A model generated the notes under the pieces. The model saw only the letters and a program-made list of their open reading frames with translations. It was not told the origin of the DNA and did not search any database. The position numbers and the translations under genes are program-made. 64,000 bases of DNA from Antedon mediterranea (lineage: Eukaryota; Echinodermata; Crinoidea; Comatulida; Antedonidae): assembly GCF_964355755.1 (NCBI RefSeq), contig NC_092677.1, positions 16,340,101 to 16,404,100 of the forward strand, read 5' to 3'. Positions within the stretch are counted from its first letter, which is position 1. Each line of letters opens with the position of its first letter. This document shows, one piece after another, positions 1 through 13,150 of this stretch.

Positions 1-329
1 TATCTGCAATTTACCAAGCATTTCTTATTCTTTTTTACCACTTTTCATATCTATGAGAGGATTTCATTTGATTATAAATGTTACCATATTATTAGAACTA
101 AAAAATTTAACATATATCCCTCGAATAAGCACCTCCCTCAAATGACCTCCGCCTCCCCAAAGGGCCCTACCAAACAATAAAAACTATACTTTAAAATGTT
201 ATTAATCATCTAAAACACTGTAAAACAAAGTAGTTCAGTTTTACGAATGTCAAGCATTTTCAATAATGGTAACCGACAGAAAATGTATAAGGAGAACATT
301 ATCATTCCGAGAACCATCGTCTACACTTC
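1..329. other. non-coding, nothing recognised
   Basis: AT-rich sequence with no convincing ORF, repeat or RNA gene. Confidence 0.5.
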
Positions 330-366
330 CTAGAGGGGGAGCGAGCGAAGCGTGCTCACCCTCTAG
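330..366. repeat. hairpin ending in CTAG
   Basis: CTAGAGGG and CCCTCTAG pair across a short loop. The stem continues with GAGC/GCTC after one mismatch. A hairpin at or next to CTAG is a common end of Helitron-like elements, so this may be such a terminus, but no element body was identified. Confidence 0.35.
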
Positions 367-1260
367 TAAGTATGACCATTATGTTTAATCGTCTGAAAGT
401 GTACGTGGGTGTGTATGTGGTGGTTCCTTACTGACCAAAATGCGAAAGATGCACAGTGAATATACCACCTTACATATATTACTGTACATTATGTAATAAT
501 ATAGGCCTACACATTCAAATTATTCAAAATCTCAAACCACAAAAGAATTGCATGTGCTACTCCACATTTACATTTGAAACGAAGGAAATTTAGTCATTTT
601 CCTTGGTTATTGTATTAAAATTATACCCTATAGTCTGCTAGTAATTACCCCCGGAATTTCCCCCGACGGCTACAGTTCAATCTGAATTATTTATAAGGCG
701 TGCTGAATAGCGCCCGGCTAATCACATCGGTAATAAGTACTAATGCATGTCGAGATTACAACTGTGTAAAACTAAAAATAACTAGTATAAAGAATTTCAA
801 ATGGTCAGTTTTTTTCAATACCCGTCGTCATGGTCAATGAGACGCCAGAATACGATAGGTCAGAGGCAACTGATAGGGGTATTATTACTTAAGATAACAG
901 CAGCTTAAAATGCAAAAAGTAGACGAGGACTAATCAGATATTTCTTTCTTCCTCTTTTATTTAATTTCAAATCGACATATAGGCATAAATTGTTCCATAG
1001 TATAACAGTTATAGACCTAATAATAATAAAATTATCTGTTAGACAATGGTTTCTTTTGTCTTTTTATAAGTGAAATAATGATCTTTTGGGGGGGGGGGGG
1101 GATGGGGAACAATACATCTTTAAAATATAATATTGTCCGTCGTTCACTGCACAATGTGTTCCGTTAATAGGGGTGTTTAGTGAATAGCTGTTACTGTATC
1201 ACCCACTAACGTAACAATCAGCCATTAAAGTGGGTGAAACAGTCCCAAACGATTTGAAAA
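367..1260. other. non-coding; poly-G tract
   Basis: No gene seen. A run of 14 G lies at 1088-1101. CACCCACT and AGTGGGTG at about 1200-1245 could form a weak stem-loop. Confidence 0.5.
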
Positions 1261-1496
1261 TCACCTATTGTTATTGTACAAAATCGTTATTTCTAATTTT
1301 TTTTTCTGTAGAGATTTTTGTTCCGTTTTTCTGACCAAATTCAATCTCAATGACCTTTAAATTGTCATAATATTTGCTTTATTTTTTCTAAATTTTTTGA
1401 TTGAATTGCACTAACAAAAATATGATTAATCTATTTGTTTTATATTCAATCACAAAGATTACCTATACTTCGTCAAAGTGACGAATTTAATTCTAG
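1261..1496 (+). mobile_element. Helitron-like 3' end (partial copy)
   Basis: The terminal 30 bases hold the hairpin TTCGTCA-AAG-TGACGAA (1469-1487), a short spacer, then CTAG (1493-1496) followed by TT. The same arrangement ends the elements at 37231, 38644 (both minus) and 42933 (plus). A hairpin followed by CTRR is the known 3' signature of Helitrons. The 5' boundary is not determined; the given start is only where AT-rich sequence of similar character begins. Confidence 0.45.
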
Positions 1497-1499
1497 TTA

Positions 1500-3296
1500 T
1501 AATATTTGCTTATGAAATTTTAAATCCTTTCAAAAACATAGTTTTCTTACGTCTGCATTTTAATAGATTACTTTGTTTGTTGTTTTCGTTTGTTTAATCA
1601 TCTTTAGGATGTGATTGTTACTTAGTGTAAGCTCTGTCAGATTAACTCTGACAACAGTCATATAAATTCAACTTAAAGACTAGATTTTCATGTTATACAA
1701 TGACGTATTAACACCGTGGGTGATGTTTTCCTAGCATGATCTTCCCAATGATTGATATACTTGCAGTAAATACGTTTATCAGTTTTAATGTATTTATATT
1801 GATGCCCAATAGACATTCGTTAGTGTTGGATCGGCACATTATTTCTCAAGTCAAGCATATTCAACACTGATGGGAATATTTATTACATTGCCATCAGTTT
1901 TAATATTAAATTTAATTCAATCAGATGAACAGAATGTGTCTGTACAGAAAACATTATGATATTCATTAAATTGAGCGAACATTATATAAATAACTTTTCA
2001 GTTGCACTAAAATAATGTATTTTATTAACCTAAGATTAACAGATCAAAAACCACAGTGACGCTGAGCGTTATTCTTGATGCATGTATAGTGAAACGTTCA
2101 TACATAAGAGCTAGGCATGTTAATTCGTGCATATTCACACCCGATTCTGGGGATTTCATCAGACTCAGTGTTGAAGACTCTTGCCAGTCTACCAGATACA
2201 TATCTGACTGTATTAAGTACTTTTAATCGGGTGATATCCAGTCATTGGAACATAAGGGAGCTCTGGATTGGGATGACCGCCGACGACAAAACTACGTCAT
2301 ATTAGTTCATTGTGCGCGTGTGGAGATATTTGGACTTGTGTTTTCGCTTTTTATAGGTCCAGACGCTGAGAGACGACACATCGATTGACCTGACCTAGGC
2401 TGGTCGTTGGTCCTCCGTCATCGATAATCGAAAGCCAATTATCACTTGTTTCTTCAATTCACTTTTGGCCTCTATGAATACATTTCAAATGGAATCAGAT
2501 AGCTATTGGAAAACTAAAAAAAAAGAAGATATGGAGTGACAAAATACCCCAACAAAACAAAAGTACGTCCTAATAACACTGTAGTTTTTAAATTGTCCGA
2601 TCAAAATTTATAGTGCAGAAACATGGACTTAAAAGTTCATAATAAAAGAAAACTGATGGTTTTCAGATGCGTTGCTTTACCGCTAGATACACTAAATATA
2701 TTATGGAAAAAAAAGAATAGCAAGTTCGGTCATGTTATCAGAATGGGAAGTGTGAGGGCATTAATATGAAGATCTAGATGGATACAATAGACTGAGATCA
2801 GAAAAGTGTAAACCCTCGTGCTAGACAATGTGATTACTTCCAGAAAGCTTACAACCTGAGAGACATTGAGACAATTTGTTCATGAATAGTGCCAAAATGC
2901 AAAAGGATATAAGAAGATATCTGTTGAAGTCCTATTCCAAAACAATTTTGTGCATTTTTGTTCATGTGTTTTTAAAACAAAACAACTCCATAAAATGCAT
3001 GAAGAGACTTTTCTATAGAAGTATTGCAAATGTTTATACTTTAATAATAATGTGAAAAGAAATGAAAGGAAGACCATGATAAAACACTTCCCACTACAAT
3101 AAGCCGAGATCTTAAGAAGCTAAATAATCAGAAAGCGACTTACCCAAATAAATTAAAAACACAGATTTAGAGAAAAAGTAAAAGAAATCGCATTATACAT
3201 TAGACATCACTTGAAAACCCTCAATAGAGAATTAATTGGGGCAGTTGAAGCTGAGATGTAGGAACAGCATTAAGAGGGAGATTAAACCTGGACTTT
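1500..3296. other. non-coding, nothing recognised
   Basis: Only short random ORFs, the longest about 65 codons, without recognisable protein features. No RNA gene or repeat identified. Confidence 0.5.
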
Positions 3297-3462
3297 GAGC
3301 TTTGTCTACACTATCAAACTTTATGTGACAAAAATGGAAATGGTGTCATATCATTACCACATTTGGGTACATCACTACCATATTTGGGCATATTACTACC
3401 ATATTTGGGCACATCACACATTTTTGGTCAAACTAGTTTGATAGTGTAGACAGAGCTTTAAA
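3297..3462. mobile_element. short foldback element (MITE-like), copy 1
   Basis: The ends are inverted copies: TGTCTACACTATCAAACT near the left edge (from about 3303) and AGTTTGATAGTGTAGACA near the right edge. Inside is a short imperfect tandem of TACCATATTTGGGCA-like units (3355-3410). A second, diverged copy lies at 50128-50283. There is no coding capacity, so this is a non-autonomous DNA-transposon-like element. Confidence 0.7.
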
Positions 3463-4788
3463 GTTTCATAAATTGTAATCAGCATTAGGCCTAACTGATT
3501 CTCTTACATTGGATTAACTACGTTGAAAGCCATACATTAAGGATTACCTTATGCTAAAACTACTATAAGTTATAGCGTGGAATACTACGATAATTCTGTC
3601 TGCTTAATTTCGGGCGTTTTGAAAGATTTTCTTTTCTTGCCGCTCAATTTTGATCAGAAACGTCAGTAATGCGAAATACATTTCAATTTAAAACTCTAAT
3701 GGAATGGTCAAGTAGCATAACATGATGAATGCGGATAGACTGTAAACTTGGAGAATATCTCTTATTTTAGACGCATAGTTTCAGTGAAGTGTAGATATAG
3801 AAGAGACGGTTGTCTACTGATGGTAAAAAAATAATAGATAGAAGATTATACTGACATTGAAACTAATGGGAATAAAATAAAATAATATGTTATACTCTTG
3901 ATTGGTTTTATGAAATTCTTGCATGCAATAAAAAAAAAACAACATTCAATATATATTTTTCTAATAGATATGCTTCTTGTTGTCGTGACTGCAGCTAATG
4001 TATTAACGTCTTATCCAAAAAAGCTTCTGTTTTGCTGACTGAAGTTCTGTTGATTAATTATGTTAGATGTTTGAATATTAAGCATTTACATAATTATGGA
4101 GTCATACACAGTTTTCACTAAATTATTAAAAATATTATACAATTGATGGATGATTTTGAGTTGAATGCGGAGACTATTTTCATCAGTTGACATATTGACT
4201 GTTCAATCATTAAGGAGGCGAAAAGGACAACCAGGCTGTCAACGACATTAAAATATCTTTACCATTCATTCAACCAATATAAAATATTCATTCAATATTT
4301 CGTAATTAAATACCTTCTGTCATTAATAAACTTGAATTAAGGATCCTGGGTTCAAGTCTTGTCACATGTCAAGATTTTTTCTAAGGACAAAATTACAATT
4401 CCACTCCCAAAGACTTGTAATAAGACTTTGTTTATGTAGAGCATCTTGTGTACATGTTTGTCTTGTGAACCTCTGAGGGTCCCTAATGATTAGCAATTGC
4501 TGGATGGATAACCCTCATTAAATATGGTTTTAAAAAAACCAACTCCATTCTTGAATGAAGGCAAGGAAAGCCCTGACTTTGGCCGCAAAAGCACAGCATA
4601 CGGCGCACCCTAAAGTTTTGTTTTGTGTTTACTGAGACGCGCCTCTATACACGTTTCACAACAATTTCATTTTTTTAAATCAAAAGCTGAGCGTGCATTA
4701 GTAGGCCTAGGTACTGCACGTGATAAACACCAACCAATCAGATGGCAAGGATATACTTAAGTGCGTTATTTGCCCATCTCAGATTTAT
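3463..4788. other. non-coding, nothing recognised
   Basis: AT-rich. A tRNA B-box-like GGGTTCAAGTC occurs at about 4349 but has no matching A box, so no RNA gene is called. Confidence 0.5.
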
Positions 4789-5130
4789 TTTAAAAAGCCA
4801 TTTCAGTCATTGATTTTAAATAATGAGCTTGACATTAAAAAAAAATTCTTTTAGTAAAAAAAATCGTTGGTTGAACTAAATTATTCAATGGCGAAATGAA
4901 TCCCAAGCCGCCAATTTGTTGTGCGAAGCGCGCCTAGAGTTAAACAATTATGTTATACAGTCGTAGTTGCACATTAAAAAAAGAGAAGACTTTAAAAAGC
5001 CGTTTTATTCATTTATTTTAAATAATGAGATTGATGTTTGCAAATCTCATTTAGCAAGAAAAAATCATCGTGAGTTGAACTTATAAATTATTTGATGACG
5101 GGGTTCATCAGCAAACCGCCGATTTATAAC
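4789..5130 (+). repeat. diverged ~202-bp direct duplication
   Basis: TTTAAAAAGCC at 4789 recurs at 4991, followed in both places by the same order of motifs: TTTTAAATAATGAG, then GTTGAACT, then CGCCRATTT. The copies are clearly related but carry many substitutions and indels. Non-coding. Confidence 0.6.
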
Positions 5131-5150
5131 AGCATTAGCAATTGACTTTG

Positions 5151-5580
5151 CCTCGGGAATAACATCGTTAATAATGACAAAGGTCCCACGAGAGAGTCAT
5201 TAGGTACATTGTTAGGATTTTTACTTTAATAGTATTTTTTAATTGTACTTTTCATTCCTGTTGCAACTACAGCAACTACAACTTGGAGGTGGATGAAACT
5301 TTAAGGGAGCTTCACTCAGACCTGACAAAGGTCCCACGAGAGAGGCATTAGGTACATTTTTACTTTAATACTGTTTTTTCATTGTAGTTTTCATTCATGT
5401 AGCAACTATATACGTTGGAAGTGGATGAAACTTCTTTAAGGGAAGCTTCGCTCAGACCTCGGGATTAAAATCGTTAATAGTGACAAAGGTCTCACGAGAG
5501 AGTCATTGGGTACATTGCTAGGATTTTTAAATTTTAATTTGTATTCCGATAGCCACTATTACTATACAGTGTGTAACTAT
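5151..5580 (+). repeat. tandem repeat, about 2.5 units of 150-160 bp
   Basis: TGACAAAGGTCYCACGAGAG recurs at 5175, 5323 and 5481, giving spacings of 148 and 158 bp. Each is followed by a CATTRGGTACATT block. The first two units continue into GGATGAAACTT and GCTTCRCTCAGACCT; the third is cut short. No ORF runs through it. Confidence 0.7.
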
Positions 5581-7295
5581 AACTGCTGACCCTTCTTGAA
5601 AGGGAACTCCACACTTTCTTCTTACACAGACTTTCTTAGCTTATAGTACCTTGCGAAAAAATAATGAAAGTGCGGAAAATTTGATTTGCAGTGTAGGCCT
5701 ATCATAGCCATATAAAATTCCTTTTTCCCCTGCTAGGCTTGGATCAATCATGCGACGTTTCAAATTGGCCGGGTCGTTTAGCCCCTTTGATATCAAGTAT
5801 ATGGTGGCTATTCTTCTGACAATTACATCATGCTTTCAGAGTAGTTAGTGAAGTAGTTGTCGGATCAAAATCAACAAATTTTAAATTACTTCAACTACTG
5901 TATGTGGAATGTTGAAAACCATATCTTTTGGAATAAGTGAAAACTGGAAGAAACTATATTAATTTAAATGTTGCTAAAATGCGTTTCCTTAATTGAAACT
6001 CGTTTAAAAATACATTAATTATTAACATTAAATGTGGTCAATAGTTACGTTTGTACGCGTCTAGATACATTAATTAACGGTAGCAATCATATACTGTAGT
6101 TGCGTCGTTATTTCAATTAGAAGATGACGGATCACGTGTCGTGGATGAATTACGACAAATACGACAGTAGGGTATATGAATTAAATTCACATTTATTATT
6201 CAAAGTTTGGCAATAAAACAACGTACAATAATATTTATACAATATATAATTTTCCAAATGGCTGCTTACACAATTTAGATTTGTGTCCCAATCGCTGTAA
6301 AATCAACAGCTGCTGATGTGATTAAAGTTTACATAAGACAGTACTACTAAGATAAACATTTAGATTAAATACCAACAGATAGTGTTTTTTCATGTAATTT
6401 TTTCTCTCAATTTTATTACATACCATGAGTATTGACTTAACTTAAGTTAAAAGAATCTCAGTAGTTGAATCTCTGAATCTGAATATACAGAAACGATATA
6501 CAGTATTTTCCTCACGATTTCCTCATGATTATCATTCGCAGTTTAAAGTTAATAACAGATAGTATAAATTCAAAATTATCTTTTCAACATGCGTAACATA
6601 ACCCGTGAATAAGTTAATAATCTGGATACGAAGAAGTACATACTCGTTTATATTAAAAATTGAATCTTGTAAAAGACACCTGAATTAATAAAGTTATGTA
6701 CATGGAGATGAATAAACACAGCAATATTTAAGATCTTCTTTCGTGTTATCAATTATGCATTTTGCAATTCGAGTGAATCTTCTGAATGCAAAATAATTTA
6801 TTCACCGAAGTTGTATTGAGAACACGTGTGATTTAATGTAGAATACTATGTAGTTTTAAATTTAGCTCACGAAAATGGCCGTTTTCAAAGTTAACAACTA
6901 TGATCCTTAACAAGTCATGTCTTTATATTACGTCATTGTGAATTAAGTATTGCCACTTCTTAAACGCAACACAATTTCTCTTATTTTTCTGTTCGAAATT
7001 AGTATGGTGACGGTTTCCTATGACCATGTATTTTCACTTGGTGATTGGTTCTCACGACAGGTACAAAAAACGACACAATTGTCGTATTCGATTGGGAATT
7101 TTACCGTTGAGTACTTATTTAACGGAGTATTTTGAGCGATTGAGAGTGTTCTTAACGAAAAAGTTTGCGTTGTCAACGTTTTCGATTCGAATGAGTTTCT
7201 GTTGAGCACAATCCGTTTAAAATTTACCATTAGAATACAAAAAGTACTCAACGAATATTTATGTTGACAACGAAAGTTCCTAATCGAATACGACA
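5581..7295. other. non-coding, nothing recognised
   Basis: AT-rich. Overlapping short ORFs on both strands at 6950-7305 show no conserved protein signature. Confidence 0.45.
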
Positions 7296-7490
7296 ATTGA
7301 TACAATAAGCATAAATCATACCGGACTCGATCCTGTATTCACAATGGACGACGGCGGGCTTGATCATGTATTCACACTGGACGATGGCTCAAAGTACCTT
7401 TCGCTCTATTATGCCCGTTATACATTGCGTCATTCATAATTATTTATCAAGCATAACGGATTATAACTAGCGCCATCACAACACTTTGAA
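7296..7490 (+). repeat. direct repeat, copy 1
   Basis: Shares AGCATAAATCATACCGGACT, CTCGATCCTGTATTC, ATGCCCGTTATA and GCGCCATCACAA, in the same order, with 9380-9645. Within each copy the GATCCTGTATTC segment is itself repeated. Unknown non-coding element. Confidence 0.6.
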
Positions 7491-7887
7491 AATACTGTTT
7501 AAGGTCCTTGGTCCTAAGTGATTGGTTTGTTCTTACCTTTAGAAAGTGCAAAATCAACCCTGCATGCACTCGTTAAATTCTACAGTTTGCGAGTACCAAA
7601 CTATACAGATTTTTGTTTGTGACTTGGTCTACATTAGTAACCTCTTGAAAAACTCAGAATTTACTCAATTTTTTTAGGAAAATCAGTCAGGTTTGCTAGA
7701 GTAGCCCAAACACGTTTGCAGAAGTTAGGCAATTCAACTTCTAGACAATTGGTCATCGTCTGTGTATATTCATGTGATCCTGCAGATGGACAAAATGACC
7801 AGGAGCCGAATCCATTCCCTAAATTGTGTAGATTATAATGCAAACGATGGTCATAAAATTAACAGCACTTTATTCCCAAACTTGTTA

Positions 7888-8790
7888 GGCCCGGGACGCG
7901 ATTTTTTTTTTCGTACATAAGTTGGGGACCCCTCATGAAACGTCACAAAATAAACATGAATAATTCATCAGTTAAATGTGTTGTTCCGTGTGCACCCAAG
8001 CGTATAGCAACAAGAAGCGATTACACAACTGCGATACGATACTTTCTACAGTAGGCCTAGGATTCTAAGTCAATTCACGCGATTGCCTTCGCGCACTCTT
8101 CTTCACACAAAATGTGTCGAGTCGAGGCTAATCGACAGCTAGGCAAGACATTAAACTAAGTAGTAATTCATTGGACATAGCCCAAAGAAAGCTTAGACCC
8201 ACAAGAATAAAGAAGTGTATAATTTGTGTACTGTATTTTTTTTAATTCTGCTATTTTATTTAAAAATGCGCGTATATGAACACATGAGATGGGAAGATTA
8301 GACGAGAATAAAAACTGTATTTTTGTGTAATGTTTATTGTTTCATTTTGCTGACTTATTACTCGGATTGTGTCATACCTATAACACACACACACACACAC
8401 ACAGCTCTACTAGAATTAGACATATGTTTAGAGACTAATAATTAGGCCTAGGCCTAATACAGTAGTATTAATAGAAACTATAATTTTAACACGTAATTCT
8501 TTAGTAATAAATTATATTAAAAACACTATCATAAACTAAAGGCTGATTATTTCGACAATCCACACAAAACGCCGCTATTCTTCTATGAAATCGCACGCCG
8601 CAACAACAGCGCGGAGATAGGCCTAGAATCGTACCGTACCGCACTTGTGTAATCACTTCTTGTTGCTATACGCTTGGGTGCACACGGAACAAGAACATTT
8701 AACTGATGAATTATTCATGTTTATTTTGTGACGTTTCATGAGGGGGTCCCCAACTTATGTACGAAAAAAAAAATCGCGCCCGGGACCCTC
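7888..8790. mobile_element. foldback element with ~150-bp inverted ends
   Basis: The left end (from about 7888, CCCGGGACGCGATT) is an almost perfect reverse complement of the right end (AATCGCGCCCGGGAC at about 8773-8788). The inverted match runs inward through TACATAAGTTGGGGACCCC, CATGAATAATTCATCAG and GTGCACCCAAGCGTATAGCA to about 8035 and 8640. The interior holds an (AC)n microsatellite at about 8381-8402 and no ORF. This is a non-autonomous DNA-transposon-type element. I could not settle the target-site duplication. Confidence 0.8.
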
Positions 8791-9379
8791 AATTTCAAAC
8801 CGTAATACACTGTTTGTTGTTGACAAATGTTGTTGTTGTAGCACATATAAAACCATACTTCTGGCAAAAAAAATCACTTAAAATGGCGAATACATCGTAG
8901 CTGAACGCCAACGCAAACAGAATTGTTAGTGAACCACCAGCCTATAGCGATAAAAGATACAGCATTGGTTGTTGAGGAAGCCACCGACAAACTAAATGGA
9001 TGGAATTTAATTGTCTGCATTTTCATTATGAATCATGCCTAAATCCTTACATCGGTTAAACTGCCTTTTTATTCTGCTTTAAAAAAAATCAGTTTTGTCC
9101 GAAAATATACGGCTTTAGATTGTACCGCAGAGTAATTTGATATTTATTATCGCTAGATTGGCAAGATAGCTACAGTAGAAATAAATCACTTTTTATTGCA
9201 GAATGCCCTGGATTCTGGATTTTAGGCGAAGAAGAGAGTGGGTCGAGACCACGCATACGTATGGTATTGAGTATAAAGAGCACATTTTAAAGATTCCAAA
9301 CCCACTGTAGCAGAAAAAACAGCAAAAAAGAATAAAACAACAATCTGCTACATGTATTCGTACTTTAACACATTATTAC

Positions 9380-9645
9380 ACTAGCATAAATCATACCGGA
9401 CTGCATTATTTTTTCCTATTAGGTTAAGGCTGAAACTATAGAGGGCGTGCATATATCAATAACTACCGGACTCGATCCTGTATTCTCAGTGGACAACGGC
9501 GGACTGGATCCTGTATTCACATTTGACGACAGCTTCAGACATTCCGCTCTTTAATGCCCGTTATAGCCTATATTGCGTCATTCATAACAGATTAACCAAA
9601 CATAACAGATTATAACAAGCGCCATCACAAAACTTAAAATACTGA
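9380..9645 (+). repeat. direct repeat, copy 2
   Basis: Second copy of 7296-7490, in the same orientation. About 75 bp are inserted after the first CATACCGGACT block, and that block is then repeated (ACCGGACTCGATCC). The copies flank the foldback element at 7888-8790. Confidence 0.6.
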
Positions 9646-9649
9646 TGAC

Positions 9650-11640
9650 GGTCTTCCGCCGACCGATTTTTACGGCCTGCACTGATAATCAAATGATATA
9701 ATTGGAAAGCATATACTATTGCATAACAAGAAACTTAAGTTATAAGTATCATGCACGGGTACATTACGATATAATGTATTTGATTTCAAATCAATTTAAA
9801 TATCAGTCATATTATACTTCAAATAGATACGAATACATCTCAATATCATCAAATATACACATTCTAGTATATAATTTCCGATATTTTTGGTTGCAATAAC
9901 CCATGGAAGCATTACGTCACCTAATTTTTTCGTGATGCACTCCTCATCGTGTATAATGTCGGTAAATAATGTTATCACTCTTGTTGTACCGTAGTTTAAA
10001 ATAATACCGCCCTTTCTAACCATAGAATTTGTTTTACATTCATGTCGCTTTTAATTGGCCTTATAGGAACACTTGTGTCCTGAATTTAACTCTTTGTCTT
10101 CGCCACTAGTTATTATACAACATAAGGGTTGGTTATATTCATTCATCTGCTTTACTGGTGGACCTGTTGGCTAGTTCAGCAGATGATAGTTAAAGTTTTT
10201 AAATTAGTTCAGGACAGGGGCACGTCTACTGCAATATTGGTGTATGCGTCAACAACATACAACGAAGAGTTAGTGATACCAATAAAACGGTTACTACTAG
10301 AAAAAGCCAAGAAGTACAATGTGGAAGGACATTTTTACTGTCAGAATATGACGAACGCGTACGTGTAAATAACTAATAACTAAATGATAACAACAATTTT
10401 TTTTTCTCCAAGATCTTCGACGAAAATGTAATTAAACGGATCCTGATTCTGCTCAAACTTTAAATCTTCTATATTGTATTGACGATAACATGGAAAAACA
10501 GTTTTAAAATGGTTAGAAGGACGTCATAAGTGTGTACTAAATCGGTTATACGATTAGGCCCAATGTTAAGACTTTAAAGAGTTACAGAGCTACGGTAACA
10601 CAATACTGTTATTCTCGTCGAGTGGTTTAGCCTTTAAAAGAGTAATGTTAAATAGAGTCGACAGAACATCTGATCAACAAGTGATCAAATCTATATAAAT
10701 GGACTGCGCGTAAGGAGAAGCAAAGATCAAAGGAAGACTGCCGAATGTCGTAATCAGCATTATATAGTTAGTGCATTAATAGGAGCTCATGATGTGATTT
10801 CTTATTGAAGAGGACCGATTAGGAATATTCATAAGATCGACAAAATCTGATACTTTGGTAATTCTAATCCCCATCTTTTCCCAAAACACATGATTTAATC
10901 AACGTTTCAGACAAACAAGATTTTCTCACTGTTTGAAAATTAGATGAGAAGAGATAAATAAGATATTTTTTTTTCTTGTTATGAAAACAATGTTTTGTGA
11001 CGTCAAGGCTTTCCATCGCCCTCTATTATTGATTGTAAATGACTGGCTGCTGTTATCCCTTGTACGCGACGACCGCACATTGATTTGAATGAACTTTACG
11101 CGGATGTCACCTTTTATGTCACAATTAAACGTTTTACAAATCATCTATCCTGCTATTAATTTACTAATGACTATCCATCATTGAAACTGCATTCGACTCG
11201 ATTAGCACACGAAATACCAGGTCAAAACGGCCCCTTTTTCAGCAGCGGGTGAGAAGGTTTGACCGTATAAAATGCATGTGTGAAATGTAAAGCTTTCTTA
11301 TGGCCCTCCCCCCATGCACATGTTCGCAACACGCTGCTTGGTAGGCCTATAGTGTTCGTTATAAGAAGACGAGATGTAATTATACGTCCATGGTTTAACC
11401 ATGTAATGTATAATATTTATTTCTTTTTAATTTATTTTTAATATGTCGAATGCACGGTTTTAATGATGCACTCTTGGCGTTCCATATCTGTTCGTTTGTT
11501 CGTGTCGACACATTCAGTATGAAATGGCGATATATTTCTGTATTTTTTCAATCAATTGCTTGCTTGCGAGTATTATATAAGGTATGGTTTAAAGATCTTT
11601 GGCTATGGTTGGCTTCGGGATGTTATACCACACTTAGGCT
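9650..11640. other. non-coding, no certain gene
   Basis: Short ORFs only. One plus-strand ORF near 10129-10368 is discussed among the rejected items. No RNA gene found. Confidence 0.45.
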
Positions 11641-11644
11641 AGGC

Positions 11645-11745
11645 TATAGGGGTCGTCGGTTTCGTGTTATGGGTCGTCCAATTCTAGGTAGTCCAATTCG
11701 AGGTCGCCCGGGTCGTTGGGGTCGTCCAATTCGAGGTCGTCGCTT
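11645..11745 (+). repeat. short degenerate tandem repeat (GGTCGTCCAATTCGAG type)
   Basis: Five to six degenerate units of about 16-21 bp built on GGTCGTCSAATTC. They lie inside a 111-codon plus-strand ORF and read as Arg/Gly/Pro-rich protein (GRPILGSPIRGRPGRWGRP). The ORF has no recognisable domain, so I take it for a by-product of the repeat. Confidence 0.5.
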
Positions 11746-11749
11746 TCTA

Positions 11750-12955
11750 CACACCCATCATTTATTTGGTAGTCGTTGTATTTAGTTCATTCAACAGAAT
11801 CTAGATTTCTATGCAGCAGGCCTATACACATCAATTTAACACGCATAAATGCATCATACAAGTTGTTTTTAACAGGACACGCTTAGCCTACTAAACAATG
11901 TGAGAATGTTGTACCACGTGATAAGCCAATACACCGATCAACATGTATAATTGTTTACTTCTGATAACAAAAACCCGAGTGCCGCATTTTAATATGGCTT
12001 AGCTTTTGACATTCGATGTAGGCCTATAATGGAAGTGGTGGAATTTGTGCTGATGCACTATAGGGGACCGCCGTATCGTCCGTAGTATTTTCAACTAAGT
12101 AGGCCTACTCATTTTGAGCTAAACTGCTAAGTTAACTGGGAGTTGTCGGGAATGTTAACCCGGGTCTTTCTGCTTTAAACCAAGTGACCACTCAGCAATC
12201 GAACAATTATTATTTTGTAGTCTCTAAAAATGGCCAAAATATTTTCATGATTTGAAAATTCTTCTATTCATTAAAATATTTTCTCATACACATCATTAAT
12301 ATTATTGATAGCCCAACTAAAATTCGTGCGTTCTAGATCAAGATATGATTTCAAAATAATCAAAATGTTTCAGATTATCATAAAATAGACTAAAGATAGT
12401 AACATTCTGCAACGATGCATGCATTCAGGCCTGAGTGCATACCAACGTTTCTCGTCAATACTAAAAATAAAATTTGTCTTAAGTTGTTCCAAATCGATTG
12501 CATTTCTGTCATTTTTAAGACCGACAATTTTTCTTTTCTAACGTCATATTCTGGCTCTCATAAATAACTCTTTTTTATAATGGAACAATCTGGAACAGTA
12601 TTTTAGGAATTAGAAAAAACAGTTGAATACTCCTACTTCCTTTCTGCAATTATTTCTATTAAATTGTTATTTCTTTAAAATTGAAAGGGCAAATATTTGG
12701 AACGTTAATGTAATTTTAATTACTGTAGTCTGTTGACGCTGAAATCTATAAATAGCTTAATTGTCTCTACTTACATGGTTACTATGTGATGTGATACGCC
12801 ACTTATTCCATTCATCACAGTACAAAATATAGGCCTACTGTCACTTTTAGCAATGACAATAAAGTGGTGTTGCAAAAAAAAGTATTCCCTACTTTCTGCA
12901 CAATGTTATTTTACAATGTTCTCCAATTTGTTCAAATTGTCAAATAATTTATATA
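11750..12955. other. non-coding, nothing recognised
   Basis: AT-rich sequence without supported genes. Confidence 0.45.
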
Positions 12956-12961
12956 CCTGTA

Positions 12962-13150
12962 TATGCAAATTTCATAATTTGTATATATGTACTGTTAAAA
13001 TGTTGCAATTTTTATATGAAAATGTAAAAAATGTGTATATGCAAATGAGATAATTTGTATAGGGCCTAATATATGCAAATGTGAAAATGAGCATATGAAT
13101 TGGAATATCATATTTTTGTATTTGCAAATGTCATAATGTGTATGTAAATG
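12962..13150 (+). repeat. cluster of ATGCAAAT octamers
   Basis: Exact ATGCAAAT occurs at 12963, 13039 and 13073, with a near copy (TTTGCAAATG) at 13121. Each is followed by an ATAATTTG- or AATGTG-like tail. This could be a decayed AT-rich tandem repeat. The octamer is also the classic POU-factor binding site, so an enhancer is possible but unproven. Confidence 0.45.

Noticed and set aside
10129-10368. 79-codon plus-strand ORF containing ILVYASTTYNEELVIP, with an AG acceptor-like site near 10212 and GTACGT near its end
   Set aside because: Looks slightly flavodoxin-like and could be an internal exon, but no diagnostic motif and no neighbouring exon were found. Too weak to list as a gene.
11450-11785. 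111-codon ORF with an Arg/Gly/Pro-rich tail
   Set aside because: The tail is a translated short tandem repeat and the N-terminal part has no recognisable family; likely chance.
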